64,000 nt of DNA, taken from NCBI GenBank assembly GCA_033065855.1, contig JAVXUO010003215.1, positions 394,862 to 458,861 on the forward strand, read 5' to 3'. A program made the translations under genes and the position numbers. Each line of letters begins with the position of its first letter. The stretch's first letter is position 1. Of the stretch, positions 23,019 through 35,100 are shown piece by piece. The notes under the pieces are model-generated. The model was given only the letters and a program-made list of their open reading frames with translations, was not told where the DNA came from and did no database searches. This DNA is from Escallonia rubra. Lineage: Eukaryota; Streptophyta; Magnoliopsida; Escalloniales; Escalloniaceae.

Positions 23019-23995
23019 AACATGTGTATATGTATATACGTAGAGTTTTGCCTTGTGTTTACCTTCCCAGTTCCTCGGCGACTTTTGTGGGTTGAATAGG
23101 TAGCTCGTCTTTTGACGAGTTAACATTTACTGAGTGACAGGATTGGCAAAGGGGGCTCAGGTCTCCACGGAGAAGGAGAGCGAGTGACGCTACCAGTGGA
23201 CATGGATGGTACTACTGTGCCAGAAACGTCACAAGGACGAGGAATACGGCGGCGTTTAGTCAATGTAATAAGACACCTTTGACCTTACCGATAAAGGGCT
23301 GAGTCAAGCTTAGGCTTGCTTAGGTCATCGGTCAATTATGTGAAGCGCCCCCAAATATATTTGCGATAGCGTTCGACAGCACATAGTTTATTTTAACTAT
23401 CTCGTTCCACAAAAGTGAAATGTCTTCGTTCGTAGTTTGTGTGAATATGATTTTCTACTTATTTACTCATATGGTGTGTGTAAGCTAATCTAGTCGGCTA
23501 GTAAATACCTTTGAAGTTGTACTAAAGCACATCGCGATTGATTATGTCTGCATCGGGATACGAGGGCTTTTAAATCCCATTTGTGATTGATTTTAAAAAG
23601 TAAATTTTGGAATAGTGGTTGTAATCTAGCTTACAGCTGCAAAAAGTGTGTGGATAAAAAAATGCTTCAATTAGTTTCGCTTTTGTAAAACTGATCAAAA
23701 ATGACATCGAATAGTAGATTTTCAATATCCATTAGTGAAGTAATTTTAGCATAAATTCCACTTGTGAGTAACGAGATTATACAAATAAACTTTGAAAAAT
23801 AACAACAACATACAAAGATAACGTCAGAAACTACCCGAAAGTCACACCGAATAATTAGTTTTAGGGTATGGAATGTCTTTTTGTAGATATGGGAATAGTA
23901 TAATAAATTAGAAGGTCAAACTTGATTATGAGAAAAATAATTAATCGATAATTTTGATCACTTTCTAGGATTTTGGATTTAATCATTTCAATTCA
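23019..23995. other. Intergenic, nothing recognised
   Basis: No supported gene or element. Confidence 0.4.
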
Positions 23996-24415
23996 AATGA
24001 TTGTGAAGATACACCACGAATGAAAAGGAAAAGTACAAATGTCAAACAGAAAAGAAACTAGGACCCTGGCTGAGGCACTAGAATCCTCGGCAATGAACGG
24101 AAAACTAGGAAGCAGCCCATGACACACTGGCTCATGAGGCTCAAAGAGACCTCTACCGGTAGCGTCGAGGTATTCTGCCTTCAAGACACTTTCTTCATTG
24201 ACAAGCTGAGCCAATGTACTCAGAACCTTCCTTATCCTGTAATGAAGAACCATGTAACACTTAACAAAGTTACCCAGCATCCTCACCTAATCCAACATCA
24301 AAGCTATGTGGTCAGGGTTACTCTTCGAATCCTCAATTATATCCTGAACAAACTCCAGCTTTTTCACAAGCTGAGCCATTTTGCACAACAAGATCACAAC
24401 ACTTGAAGTTATATA
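23996..24415 (-). pseudogene. Downstream part of an unrecognised decayed gene
   Basis: On the minus strand from about 24380 a protein-like frame reads MAQLVKKLEFVQDIIEDSK, then an in-frame stop, then continues as VRMLGNFVKCYMVLHYRI and LSTLAQLVNEESVLKAEYLD. The composition is gene-like and helical but I do not recognise the family. The stop and the absence of a clear start or splice structure argue for a pseudogene. It may be the other half of the coiled-coil fragment at 26980-27500, split by the transposon insertion between them. Confidence 0.4.
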
Positions 24416-24453
24416 CATGGTATTAATTTTACACTACACCTCATACTTAGGGG

Positions 24454-25503
24454 TAGACCTGACAAACGGGTATACCCGCCGGGTACGGGTAAAATCCGAT
24501 CGGATCTAGGTATAAACGGGTCGGGTAATTTTTACCCGGGTTTTTTCGGGTAAGGTTTTTTTGGAACCGTACCCTACCCTTGCGGGTAGGATATTACCTG
24601 CGGGTAAGTTGTTAATTTTATTTACACATACTTTTTTTTACAAGTATTTTTTTCGTTCTTTTTTATTACTAGAACAATCACTGTGTAATTTATTACCAAA
24701 AAAAAAACAATCACTGAGTAATTTAATTCCTATAATTACAGCTCAACGATCAATCTGATCATCTTGGTTCTCAAATCCACAACACAACCATTTCAACCGA
24801 ACACAATACTACCAAAACACTTAAATACATGCCAAAAATTGACACAAAACGAAACAATAAAAGTAGATCTGAAAAAGATTATCTGGTAAACAAAAAATAA
24901 AAGGAGTGTTAACAGAGCTATCAAAGGCAATCGAAGACCACGATCGGATTCGGAGGTCACTTTGGTTTGGACTGCTGTAACTCCCGTACCTCACTCTAGC
25001 GTGATCGGAGACAGTGGCGCGGAGCTGTGGCTGTGGAGGATCTCATCGGAGATACCGGGGGCGGAGCGTCGTAAATCTGCGGTGGATTTAACGGCAGAGA
25101 GTGGGGGACATACGTACCGGCATCAAGTTGATGTAACTTGTAAGAAAGAGCGACGTCGGCATCGAGTTGATGTAACTTGTAAGAAAGAGCGACGTCGGCG
25201 TCGAGTTGAAGTGAGAGAGCGACATCGTGACTCGAGAGAGAGAGAGACGTGGAGAGAGAGAGAGATCAGAGAGGACGGGAAGAGCGGCGCAGAGGAGAAT
25301 ATGAGTGTTATACATGAAACATTGAAACCCTAGCATCTTTTATAGTAAAAAATCCGGGTAGCCCGAGTAATCCGTACCCGATCCGAATTTACCCAATATT
25401 TACGGGTCGGTTCGGGTACGAGTTTGTTTTTTGCGGGTCTTCAAAACATGTACCCGTACCTGAGGTTTTTACCCGGGTTCCGGGTCCATTTTTTCCAGGT
25501 CTA
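24454..25503. mobile_element. hAT-type non-autonomous element inside a TIR
   Basis: Ends are TAGACCTG and CAGGTCTA (exact inverted repeats), with subterminal ACCCG/CGGGT-rich sequence at both sides. Flanking 8-mers are CTTAGGGG (24446-24453) and CTTAAGGT (25504-25511), six of eight identical; the uninterrupted right TIR of the host element reads GTTAGGGG here, so the left copy is the ancestral state. The core contains a GC-rich gene-like segment and a 39-bp tandem repeat (25121-25237). Same family as 61847-62845. Confidence 0.8.
25121..25237. repeat. 39-bp tandem repeat within hAT-type element
   Basis: Two near-identical 39-bp units (from 25121 and 25160: CATC.AGTTGATGTAACTTG then TAAGAAAGAGCGACGTCGG) and a partial third from 25199. 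Confidence 0.85.
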
Positions 25504-26979
25504 CTTAAGGTTCAATTGCACCCAGAACCCTGTGATTCTAATTTCGGCACCCTACACCAGAATTTTAAAAATATTGTTATACGATGCCAATTGATAGTCA
25601 AGATGGGCTTTGACTAAACGAATGTTCGTTTTTAAAGGTAAATGTGTCTTTGGCCCGTTAAATCTATCTATCATCCTAGTCAGCACCACTCATATACACA
25701 CACAACCGTTCTCTCTCTTTCATGTCTCTCTCTCTAAAAAGTCATCTTTTTCCAAAATCCTTAGCAAAACCTCCCAAGACCTCCCGTCTACCCTGGCTTG
25801 TATTCGCTACGCAAACAACTAGAAGAATAAGCACAGTTGGGTATTGAGGCAATACAACCAAAACTGACTTGTCTCATCCTGTCTAAGTGCCAAGGACCTC
25901 CGTCCACCATCAACCTCCATAGAACCTCCACACCGATGCATCAGCCCCTTAAACTCTATTCTACAGATAGTTGCAAAATAGCAATTAGCCATGATCATAG
26001 TCACTAAAAAAATGATGGAAACACGTTCAATTAGGGAACCCACTAGCAACCATCTCCACATCCATCATTAATTGGTGGGCCGATCTGGACATAGCAGTCG
26101 GCTGAGGGTACCAAAAAGCTCATGTGATGATGGTGTTGGAAGTCATCGACAATGCTGCAATCCCATCGTGTTTCCATTGCGACGTTGGCCACGACATTGA
26201 CTGCATCGGAGTGTTTGTGTTGGGGAAGATCCTGGTTGTGTTTGACGATGAAGGTGGATTTGGTGTTCCTTTTGACCCCACCCCGCCGTGGAGTTGGAGT
26301 CTTTTTATTGGCAGCTGAGGTTTTAAGATGGGGATGATCATGGTGGTGTTTGCGATGATGATTAAGTTAGGTTTGTTGGTGCAACAGAGTTTGTTTTTGT
26401 TGTTGGGTGGAATTTGTTTGTGATGATGGCGTTGGAGTTTTGACTTTTTTTCCCGGGGGGATCTGATTATGATAATTATTGTGGAATTGGTGGTTAAGGC
26501 TTGTGGGGTGGGTGGAAAAGAGGGTATTGAGGTGGGTGAAGGTGACGTTGAAGTCGGTGAGGCTGTGGAGGTGGTGGTGGTCGACGGCTGAAGGGAGAAG
26601 CGAAAGGTTGTGCAGATCATATCGATCTTCTTTTGGATGTAGAATTGTCAACGTTGAATTTGGTCTGCAGGTTCCGGCCTCCAGCTCACTACAGAGCATA
26701 CAATTCAGTCTAGTCACTATGATTTAATGGATGAAGAGACCAATTTGCCCTCAAAAATTTAACAAACGTCGGTCAATGAGCATTTTGACAGTCAATTGGT
26801 CCTGAATACCAACATTTTCAAAATTTTGGTGTTGGGTGCCAAAATTAGAATCACGGGGTGCTGGGTGTAATTGACCCCTAACTATGAGGTGTAGCGTAAA
26901 ATGAATCTTACAGACATGTGACACAACTCATACTTACACGTACCCTAGCAAAGTATCCAGGTAGTTAACTTTCACCAAC

Positions 26980-27510
26980 TCAAGGAATGTCATTCAGGTG
27001 CTCAACCATACCTTTCAAATTCCCAAAAGTGGAGACCATCAGTACTCGAGAAATATCAAAGGAAGAAACATTACCTTGGAAATAAATGTTGTAACTCTTA
27101 GATGTGATGTGGTGGAGGAACCGACCCTTCTTGTTAAGACTCAACAACCATCGATATCTCCAGTTACGTATCTCATCAACTTTCATAGTTTTTAGAACCT
27201 CAACATTCTCCTCCTTGATTTTACTCTAGCACTGCAACTCATCGTGTGCCGATCGAGCTTCATCTTCATTAGCCTTCTTCTTAAACTCCAGCTTCGCCAA
27301 CTTATCATCCATGAGCTTTTTCAGAGGTAGTCTACCTTCCTCTTCACTAGGCATCTGCTTTTGCTTTAGTCGTTATTCCTCATCCTTCTTTTTATTCTCG
27401 ACCAAGCCTGCAATGTGCAGTCTTTTATCCTTAGCATCCTCAAGACATTGAGACTGGTGATTTGCTTCCTCACTCATTAACCTCATCGTCTATCTCCCAA
27501 TCATTCTTTA
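26980..27510 (-). pseudogene. Decayed coiled-coil protein gene fragment
   Basis: Read on the minus strand from about 27485, the frame MRLMSEEANHQSQCLEDAKD, KKKDEE-stop, RLKQKQMPSEEEGRLPL, KKLMDDKLAKLEFKKKANED is Lys/Glu-rich and heptad-like, interrupted by at least two stops, then continues as MKVDEIRNWRYRWLLSLNKK (27186 onward). This looks like a former coiled-coil protein gene. I cannot name the family. Stops in otherwise protein-like sequence indicate a pseudogene. Confidence 0.5.
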
Positions 27511-28571
27511 GCTAGGTAATATTATTATTATTGGGACGTCTAAGCCTTGAAGAGTGACATCAATAATCAATGGTTAAAGTTTGTGATCCTTAACATATGA
27601 TGGCCTTAAATAACGAATCTATGTCTTACAAGTAAAATCCTCAATGTTAGATCAAAAGCCAAAAAGGATAGGGTAATATTTGTTGAAAATTTTCCAATAA
27701 TTGGACCCAGGCCATGGCTTTCAAACTTTACACACAAGGTTTAATGTCCAAAAGGAATCATTCAGTTTCATTGATTGGTTAAAAAAATACTAATGTCTCA
27801 AAGTTGGACATTTAATAAGGTTTGAAAAAGGTCATAAATGTGGGTTCCGATATTGCTTGGGAAATGGAAAGGCTAAGGTACTTAAAGCGGCCATGTGCAA
27901 TGCCTTGTTCTAGAAACACAAAGTACACTTGGCCATTCATTCGCACATGTGCTGTGCATGGCACGCTCGGTGCTCACGGCCACAACGATGGCATAAAGGT
28001 GCTTTTAGGCGCACTTTGCACTTCGCACATGCGCATCTTGCCAGGAGCCCTTGCCCCAAGCCTAACCTTAACTTTGTTTTTTTTTGATAAATTTAGCCTG
28101 GATGAACAAGAAACGGGGTTGCTCTTGGACTAAACAAGTGTCACTTTGGATTTGAACAAAATTTTCATTTTTGTTTAAATTCAAATGGCACCTGTTTTTG
28201 GTGTCTATCAGTTTAGGTATGTTAAATGACACCAGCAGAGTCATTTAATTAACTGTCATAATTGTTTGCACTTATTGAAAGCACTTGTTGGTGCGCTATA
28301 TATAGAGGCCAATCGCAGTGCATTTCACACTTCGTTTGCAGATTTTCTCTCTCTTATAATTTTGTCTGTTGATTACTTTAACAAAGTTTTTGCATGTTTT
28401 ATATTAGGAGGCAGATAAACTGCAACTCTAAACAGATTATATAAAGGACAAATACCGTCTTAACGAAGAGTGCTTAGCATTCGACTCAGGTTGTCTTTTT
28501 CTATTCTCCATTAGCATCCTATTTTTTTCTAAAAATCTTAAGACAGTATTTGGCATACAACGTAGAGTGTT
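27511..28571 (+). other. Possible LTR and leader of a decayed Copia element
   Basis: This stretch lies directly upstream of the gag remnant. It contains a TATA-like motif (GCTATATATAGAGG, about 28297-28310) followed by a CT-rich leader, in the layout of an LTR. TGTTGAAAATTTTCC near 27679 could be its left end, but I find no matching CA end, primer site or target duplication, so boundaries are not claimed. The 103-codon ORF at 27822-28133 is not recognised. Confidence 0.35.
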
Positions 28572-28851
28572 ATGAAGATGCACGTGATCAACCATATTTC
28601 CAAGCTGGCGAAGTTCAATGGCTCTTTCTTCAGGCCTTGGAAGAGCAAGATGTACTCTTTTCTTGCAACCTTGAAGATTGCATATGTTTTATCATTTCCA
28701 AAGCCAATTGTGGAGGAATTAGCAGGTGAAGCATCCTAGTAGACTACTGCAAAACAACACCAACAATGGGAAGAGGATGATGTCTACTGCAAGGGTTATA
28801 TTTTGGGAGGGCTGTCCGACACATTATACGACGCCTACAAGATTCTGCAAG
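28572..28851 (+). pseudogene. Copia-type gag N-terminus remnant
   Basis: From the ATG at 28572 the frame reads MKMHVINHISKLAKFNGSFF, then RPWKSKMYSFLATLKIAYVL, the start of a UBN2-type Copia gag (FxGxxFxxWKxKMxxFL). Two adjacent in-frame stops at about 28737-28742 are followed in the same frame by W-x5-CKGYILGGLSDTLYDAYKIL, the next conserved gag block. It ends where a CT-rich stretch begins; protease, integrase and RT are absent. The element is dead. Confidence 0.7.
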
Positions 28852-28952
28852 TATTTTTCTATGTTATTCCTTTTTACACTCTTTGTATTCTATTTCTCTC
28901 TACATTTACTATTTCACCAACCAATTTTCTCTTATTTGGCTCACTTTCTTCC

Positions 28953-28987
<35 letters not shown>

Positions 28988-30381
28988 CACTCGCTCTCTC
29001 GCATCAATTGGATAGAATAGAAAACTCATAAACTATGACCCATATCCCAAACTCATAAACAAACCTGAATAGATAATTTAGGACAGATGGAGTAATATGT
29101 AACCTCTGGTCGTCTACGTCTACAAGTCCTTAATATAATGATGTCCAAGGACGTAGTCACTCAAGTGTATTACTATGTGATTTTCATGAAATATTCGCCA
29201 GCTCATCAGCTTTATTTTTATTATATATTCGGTAAGTTTACCCCAAAAAAAAATGAGAGTGGAGGGAACCATAAAATAGACAACGAGGGAAATTATTGCT
29301 TATTTTATTTAGTTTGATTGAAGTCAACAACAGAGATCGAGTTGCCTGCATACCCGACTAGATAAGTTGGGATCAAAACCACGTAGGAGAGGCGAACTAA
29401 ATCTTAGTGTATGGTTTCTTGAAGACCCAATGCAACTCGCCTTCTACTATTCTAATGTTTGAACTACGAGTAGTATGTTTTTTGGAAGCTGCAAGCCAAG
29501 TGTTTGGGTGTTTATGGTAAACCAATGCGTAGATTAACTACGGTAGAAACGAGAAAGATGCCTACCGCTGTATTAAAACCTCTGTATTCAAACGTCTGCA
29601 CAGGACAGTGCATTTATGCTACCAATTATGCATGTAAAACACAGTAGCTGCTAAGCAGCTAGTTGACAGATACCGCGAGCAGCAGAGTAGTTATGGTCAC
29701 TGAGACCTTAGAGCCACAAACAGTGACCCTACTTTGGGAATTTCAAGTGTCAATTTTCTAACACATGCCCCAAGAGTCAAATACAGTTTATTTACTGTGC
29801 CAGCTTGCAGGCTACAAAAATCAAAAGCAGCTGCCTTAATAAAAGTTACTCGTATATATAGTAAAGTAGATACTATAGAAATGTGTATAGATTGAAAAGT
29901 TTGTACATGATTTTAGCTTAATGAATATAAAAGACCTTTGATAAAAAAATAAAAAATAAATTTACTCTTGTAGTAACAGAAAGCACATGTACTGTGTGGG
30001 CAATACTTCTAACTACTGATCAAGTTCAGAAAATGAAATACTATACCAAAGCCGAGGTCTTGGATAACTTCTCGGACGTAGAATTTTTTTTATTTCGCTT
30101 GCAAATTTAAAAATAAATTTGACATAGGTAGATGTTGACTTTACTCATTAAGTTTAACTTAAATTAACTTGTTAGACATACTTATTTAATCAACTATGGC
30201 ATTTTAGTTCAATTGAATGTTAGCATAATATTAACCCCAACTCTGAAATTTGCAAAAATAAATAAAATCCAGTGTAATGGATGAAACTAATATATGAGGT
30301 CATGTAATGATTTCACAATAATGCATTTAACTAATATCAAGATTGTGCTATGATCTCATAACATTAAAGGGTCAATTTTAA
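28852..30381. other. Intergenic with (CT)n
   Basis: (CT)n at 28956-28984. GGACAGATGGAGTA near 29084-29097 resembles a Stowaway MITE end but no partner end is seen. No gene supported. Confidence 0.4.
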
Positions 30382-30389
30382 CAGTGAAC

Positions 30390-30998
30390 CAGGGGCGGAC
30401 CATAGCCATGAAGGGGGAGACCACGGTCACTCCCCAGATTTTGGCAATTTTTTTTAGTTTTTAAAATAATGAATAGTTGTATTTAAAAAATTTATGAAAA
30501 CACCACTTTCTTGTAATATTAATATATATTTTTTTGGGTCAAGTTCCTTGCAATATTTAATATTATTATTGTAATAGAGTTTCTTTTTTTTTTTTCTTTG
30601 TGTTTTTAACTTTTGCTGCCACAAGCCGTCATAATCTTTGTCTTTACCTTATTCCGTCTTCATTCTTCTAAATTTCAACACCCTCGTATTACAAAGAAAC
30701 GAGTTTAAGGTTAGTTCTTTTTAGTTTAAATTCTTATGGTATATTATCTTGTAGATATTATATATATTGCCCTCATATAATTAAAAATCACACTATTTAT
30801 ACATATATATACGTGTAAGATTTAAGCTTCTTATGTTTTCCAGTTTTGTGAAGCCTTGATAAATTACTTCTAAATTTAATGTTATTGGTTTTTCATGTTC
30901 TATGTGAACTTGAATCTTATGAATTCTTTTATACTAGTCGTTAAATATTTTTATGACTTTTTGGCGCCCCCCAATTACACTTGATGGGCCTACCCCTG
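30390..30998. mobile_element. Non-autonomous hAT-type element
   Basis: The left end is CAGGGGCGGACC and the right end read inward CAGGGGTAGGCC. The flanking 8-mers CAGTGAAC (30382-30389) and CAATGAAC (30999-31006) differ at one base, an 8-bp hAT-size duplication. Both termini are the same type as those of the transposase-encoding element at 40940-44854 (CATGGGCGGAG / CAGGGGGGCCAG), so that element, or a relative, could mobilise it. Confidence 0.8.
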
Positions 30999-31258
30999 CA
31001 ATGAACCATAACAAATTTAGATTAGGATTCTCTGTTGTACAACACCTCGATCTGTTGTAACAGTAAACAGTAAAATGTCGTTAAATATATTTTAGCAATG
31101 AAAGATTATCACTATAATTTTAACAACAACGACAAAACACTTTTAGTGACAATCTTTTAACAATAAGACTGTTATAGCATAAATGTTATACAGTAAAAAA
31201 TCATCATCCAACAAATTCTTTGGAAAAATCAAGTAATTTATTTATTAATACTGCTTTA

Positions 31259-31468
31259 TTATGACTTAGGCATCACCACAAAAGTAGACCTTATCCTAGA
31301 AACTCCGAAGGTCACTAACTTAGACCATAAGCCTTCTTGATCACCCATTAATCGTGTTGATGCAGTCAAAGCTTCTACTTTCGAAACATCAAACAAATAT
31401 GATGCCATTGGTTTTTCCCTCGGCTTCCCTGCTCTGCCTTGCGCATCAAAAGCCCACGTTTTGATGTA
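31259..31468 (-). pseudogene. C-terminal coding exon or gene fragment, family unknown
   Basis: On the minus strand a 69-residue frame without Met start ends at a TAA (31261-31259): YIKTWAFDAQGRAGKPREKP, MASYLFDVSKVEALTASTRL, MGDQEGLWSKLVTFGVSRIR, STFVVMPKS. The composition is strongly protein-like. An in-frame TAA lies 9 bp upstream and I see no convincing acceptor, so it is either the last exon of a gene with an unusual junction or a truncated fragment. I do not recognise the family. Confidence 0.4.
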
Positions 31469-32147
31469 ATATTTTTACGACCCTAAGCCATTAATTAGTC
31501 TTGATTATCATTAGATCAAAGAGATTTATGTGATAGAACAAGATTAAATAATGTTTAGTAGTTTTAAATAACTGAATTTATTGGTCGTAAACCGTTCAAA
31601 TTTTTATTATCATTGCTCACAATACACAAGGAATTTGAATTGTTAGAGAAGGCAAGGCAACCCCCACTGTAGCTAGCTCATGCACAGGTAAAAGACTTAA
31701 AAAAATGCAAAAAGAAAAAAGAAGAAGAAGAGGAGAAATACGCAACCAGTACATTAGAGTGACAAACGGAGGAGACGACACTGGCTCCAGATTTCAACGC
31801 TTTACAGTCATTGAGAATTGTGCTGCCAATACTGTGTGTGTGAGAAATTGAGAGAAAAGAGGAAACGGGGTCAGTAACAAGACGTAAATGTCAAATCCTG
31901 CATCTCCAAAACAAGCTGTCCATATTATGATCTGTCACAGTAATATAGTAGTAATATTTCTGGATCATGTGGAATGGGGTATATATCCCACTGTAGCAAG
32001 TCCAGAAAACCAACAAAAAATGGTTTTTTTTGGGGACGACGACCTTCCTCATCTCAAGCTCCCAGCTTGATTTTCTCGAGGACTAGACCTCCAACACAGT
32101 ACCATCTCGATGCATGTCCATATGCTCACGTGCCCTCTCCCTCCCTC

Positions 32148-32190
<43 letters not shown>

Positions 32191-35100
32191 AACAACAGTC
32201 ACAGTCTCTCTGTGTGTGTCTACCATTAAAGTCTTTTTTAACCTCGGGAAAAAGGAGGGTCAGTGGTAGGTTGGAAAGGAGGAAAAAGGTAAAGCAACCT
32301 TTTTATGAAAGCTTTTTGCCACTAAGTCAATTTGGTGTCCTTGACGGAGAAAGAAGATACTCTTCCTAAAGAAAGACCTCGGTGAAAGTTAAAGTTTAGA
32401 AATGGGCAAATGTGAAGATGCTGAAAAGGAAAATGCTTAACGTTTACGTTTGATCTCCTGATAAATGATTTGCTAATCAAGTTATGTAAACATCAAGTTA
32501 TGATAGCCACACTTACTGAGAAAGCACCAAGTGTTAGAAATCGAAAGTTTGAACTGCACATGTTTCTGAAGTCTAAGATCCACTTTGTAAATCAACAAGC
32601 TCCTGATTAATTAAGATGGTCTATATTCCCAAGCTCGTGAGGATTTTTCAAACAAATTCAACAAGCTCCAACTAATTAAGATGGTCTAAAATCCGCTACA
32701 TTGTCTTCTCCTAGGTCCCTAACGCGATCCAAGCTACTTGGGCTTGACTCGTGTTCCCTCGCATAGAAGCTCGTTAAAATTGACTCCGAGTTTGTTTATA
32801 TTTATAAGCTCGTTGATTATTTAAGCTTGGCTTGCTAAATAAATTTTGATGTAAGCTCTCAAGCTCGGCTCGTGCAATATTAGATTGAGAGTAGAAAAAC
32901 CCGAGCTTAGTCACAATATAAAGTTCAATAACTAGATAAGTGAACCCGACAATAATAATCCTACAAGCACATATTTTGCTGTTATTCTTGACGGTTCTCA
33001 ATAGTTCATGATTTGGTTTTGGTTCTACGAAAAATTAGGAGCAAAGTTGTCAATAAAAATAAGGTCCTAACATTTTGGATTAGATTTCCCCACAAGACCA
33101 TGGGTTGTACTTAACTAGATCTAATGCTCCGAGCTTAATCAATTCGAGCGTTTATGGTTCTCACGCATCGCCTCGATTTACTGGAGTTTTTTAGTGACCG
33201 AAGAGGAATTGTATCCAGATTATAGATAAATGTTTACAACAATTAAAAAACTTGGGAAAGAATTTCATGCAAACAGTGCGGCAAAACAAATTAAACTAGT
33301 ATCGTGTCAGCATTTGAGCAAGTCTCGAAGGTCATCATTTGATACAAGATTACAAGATTTCATACTAAATGACCAACATTAATGAGTTGGAAAGCTTTAA
33401 TAGTTCTGCAAGACCAATGCAAGGTGCTTTTGCTTCTTCATTTGTTGGTGAACTTTGACCACGCGTTGGAACCGTATATAGCCTAGCTTTAGACGTTCAA
33501 GTAGACATGCAGACAATTATCCAGTGTATTTTGACACCCTTTAAATGCATTGAATATGACCAAGTCATCTCCTCTGTAGTTCGTAGGCTGCTGTTGCAGT
33601 TGCTATGTAGGAGCTCCAACACATGGGATGTCATTGTATTCGGTGCATGAGACAGTTTTAGTGAGTATATTATGGTAATCATTGCACCTGACGAGCCCTA
33701 ATTTTGTGGTATTAATCTTCATCTGATGTGATGAGACGAGCAAGGGAACTGACTTCCAAGCCAAGCTCCCGCTCCCCTAGCCCACCATGCCCTACAGCTC
33801 TTTTGAACCGGAGACACCTTTTGCTCTAATTGGCCAACTGGGCTATTCTGTATGAGCTCTCTAGTGAGGTGACCCACCTCTCCAGTTCTACTGCAACACG
33901 TTGCAAAAACCTTTAAAGCCTCAGTCATATCATATGCAGTCAAGCTTGAGCTTCGATTTTGTATCAAAGAGACTAAGCTCGTCCATTCTTCTAGAGGTAG
34001 GCCTCTTAGTACTCAGCCCAGACCTAGATGACGAAATACTTGGGTTGGGCCAGATAGTTTACTTGTCCGTGCCTCACCCTGTTTATACAACCAACCCGGA
34101 CATTACGGGCATGAACTTACTCTTCATAAAAACTGTGGTGATAGTGCGCAGAAAATTTTGAGCCCGTAAAATAATAGGTTGGTCATGAACAAAAGTTGTC
34201 AAAGGCCCGTCCAATCCGTGGGAAACTCAATATGTTTGACTTTTCTATAATAAGAATCGTATATATAACTTTATGCGTACAAGATATGTGTTTTTTTTTC
34301 TTTAATCTTTAAAATCTTCTAATCATATGGGTTTGGGGGCCTTTGAAGACTTCTTTTTTTCTCTGTTTTGTTTCTTATTATAAGGTTGTTTGAAGACTAT
34401 TGTCTTTTTCTTTTATTTTATCCTAAAATTTTGTTTCTATACTTGTATTTAAATTCATTTCGAGGCTTCACCGTCTTCATTATCATGACTAATTAATAGA
34501 CTTGGATGACAATTGATATACTTAAAAATTAAATAAATAAAAAAGTCATAACTAATTGGTAGACTTGGATGGTAATTGATACGTTCAAAAATCAAGTAAA
34601 CAAAATCGAATTTGCAACGAGGGCCAACCCGTACCAAGCCAAAATTTTCATGGACTGCACGTGGACAATAACTATTCAACCCATAAATAGGTTGGGCTGA
34701 GCATGGACATGAACTTTTAAGAGTGGGCTAGGCTTGGTCGAATCCTTGGTCTAGCCCTCGGCCCATCCAGCCCACTCAAATTGCAAGTGCTACCGAACAG
34801 TATTCCCTTGGTTGAGTTCCGCACCGAATTCTTGACAAAGGAGAAGGAGAGGGAATGCCTCATTTACAGTTCGTGAGTCTTTGAGCCGAATTATCTCACA
34901 ATTAATTAACATTTTTTTCTTAACACGAAGTAATCAGATATCTATTCATCTTTTAAAACGCTTTTACAGCCAAAAGTATGAACGGTATTTTACTCACATA
35001 CTTCAATACCAAATGTATTTTTAAGATCAAAGTTTCCTTGGATTACCTTTCAGTAAGCCATCCATTTTAAGTAGCTACGAGCCCTAAAACCTTATGTTGT

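Larger units (their letters stand above)
24423..26910. mobile_element. MULE-like TIR element interrupted by a hAT-type element
   Basis: Long terminal inverted repeats (over 100 bp). Left: TTTTACACTACACCTCATAC at about 24428, interrupted by the hAT insertion, resuming at 25512 as TCAATTGCACCCAGAACCC. Right, read inward from about 26903: TTTTACGCTACACCTCATAG, then TCAATTACACCCAGCACCCC, continuing through GTGATTCTAATTT.GGCACCC and CCAATTGA.AGTCAA. The interior 25620-26740 is gene-like with strong codon-like composition on the minus strand (26120-26717) but not identified. A flanking target duplication is not clear, so the MULE label is from TIR length only. Confidence 0.7.

Noticed and set aside
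27679-28571. A full LTR upstream of the gag remnant
   Set aside because: A TATA-like box and leader are visible, but no paired TG/CA ends, primer-binding site or duplication could be found, so exact boundaries are not claimed.
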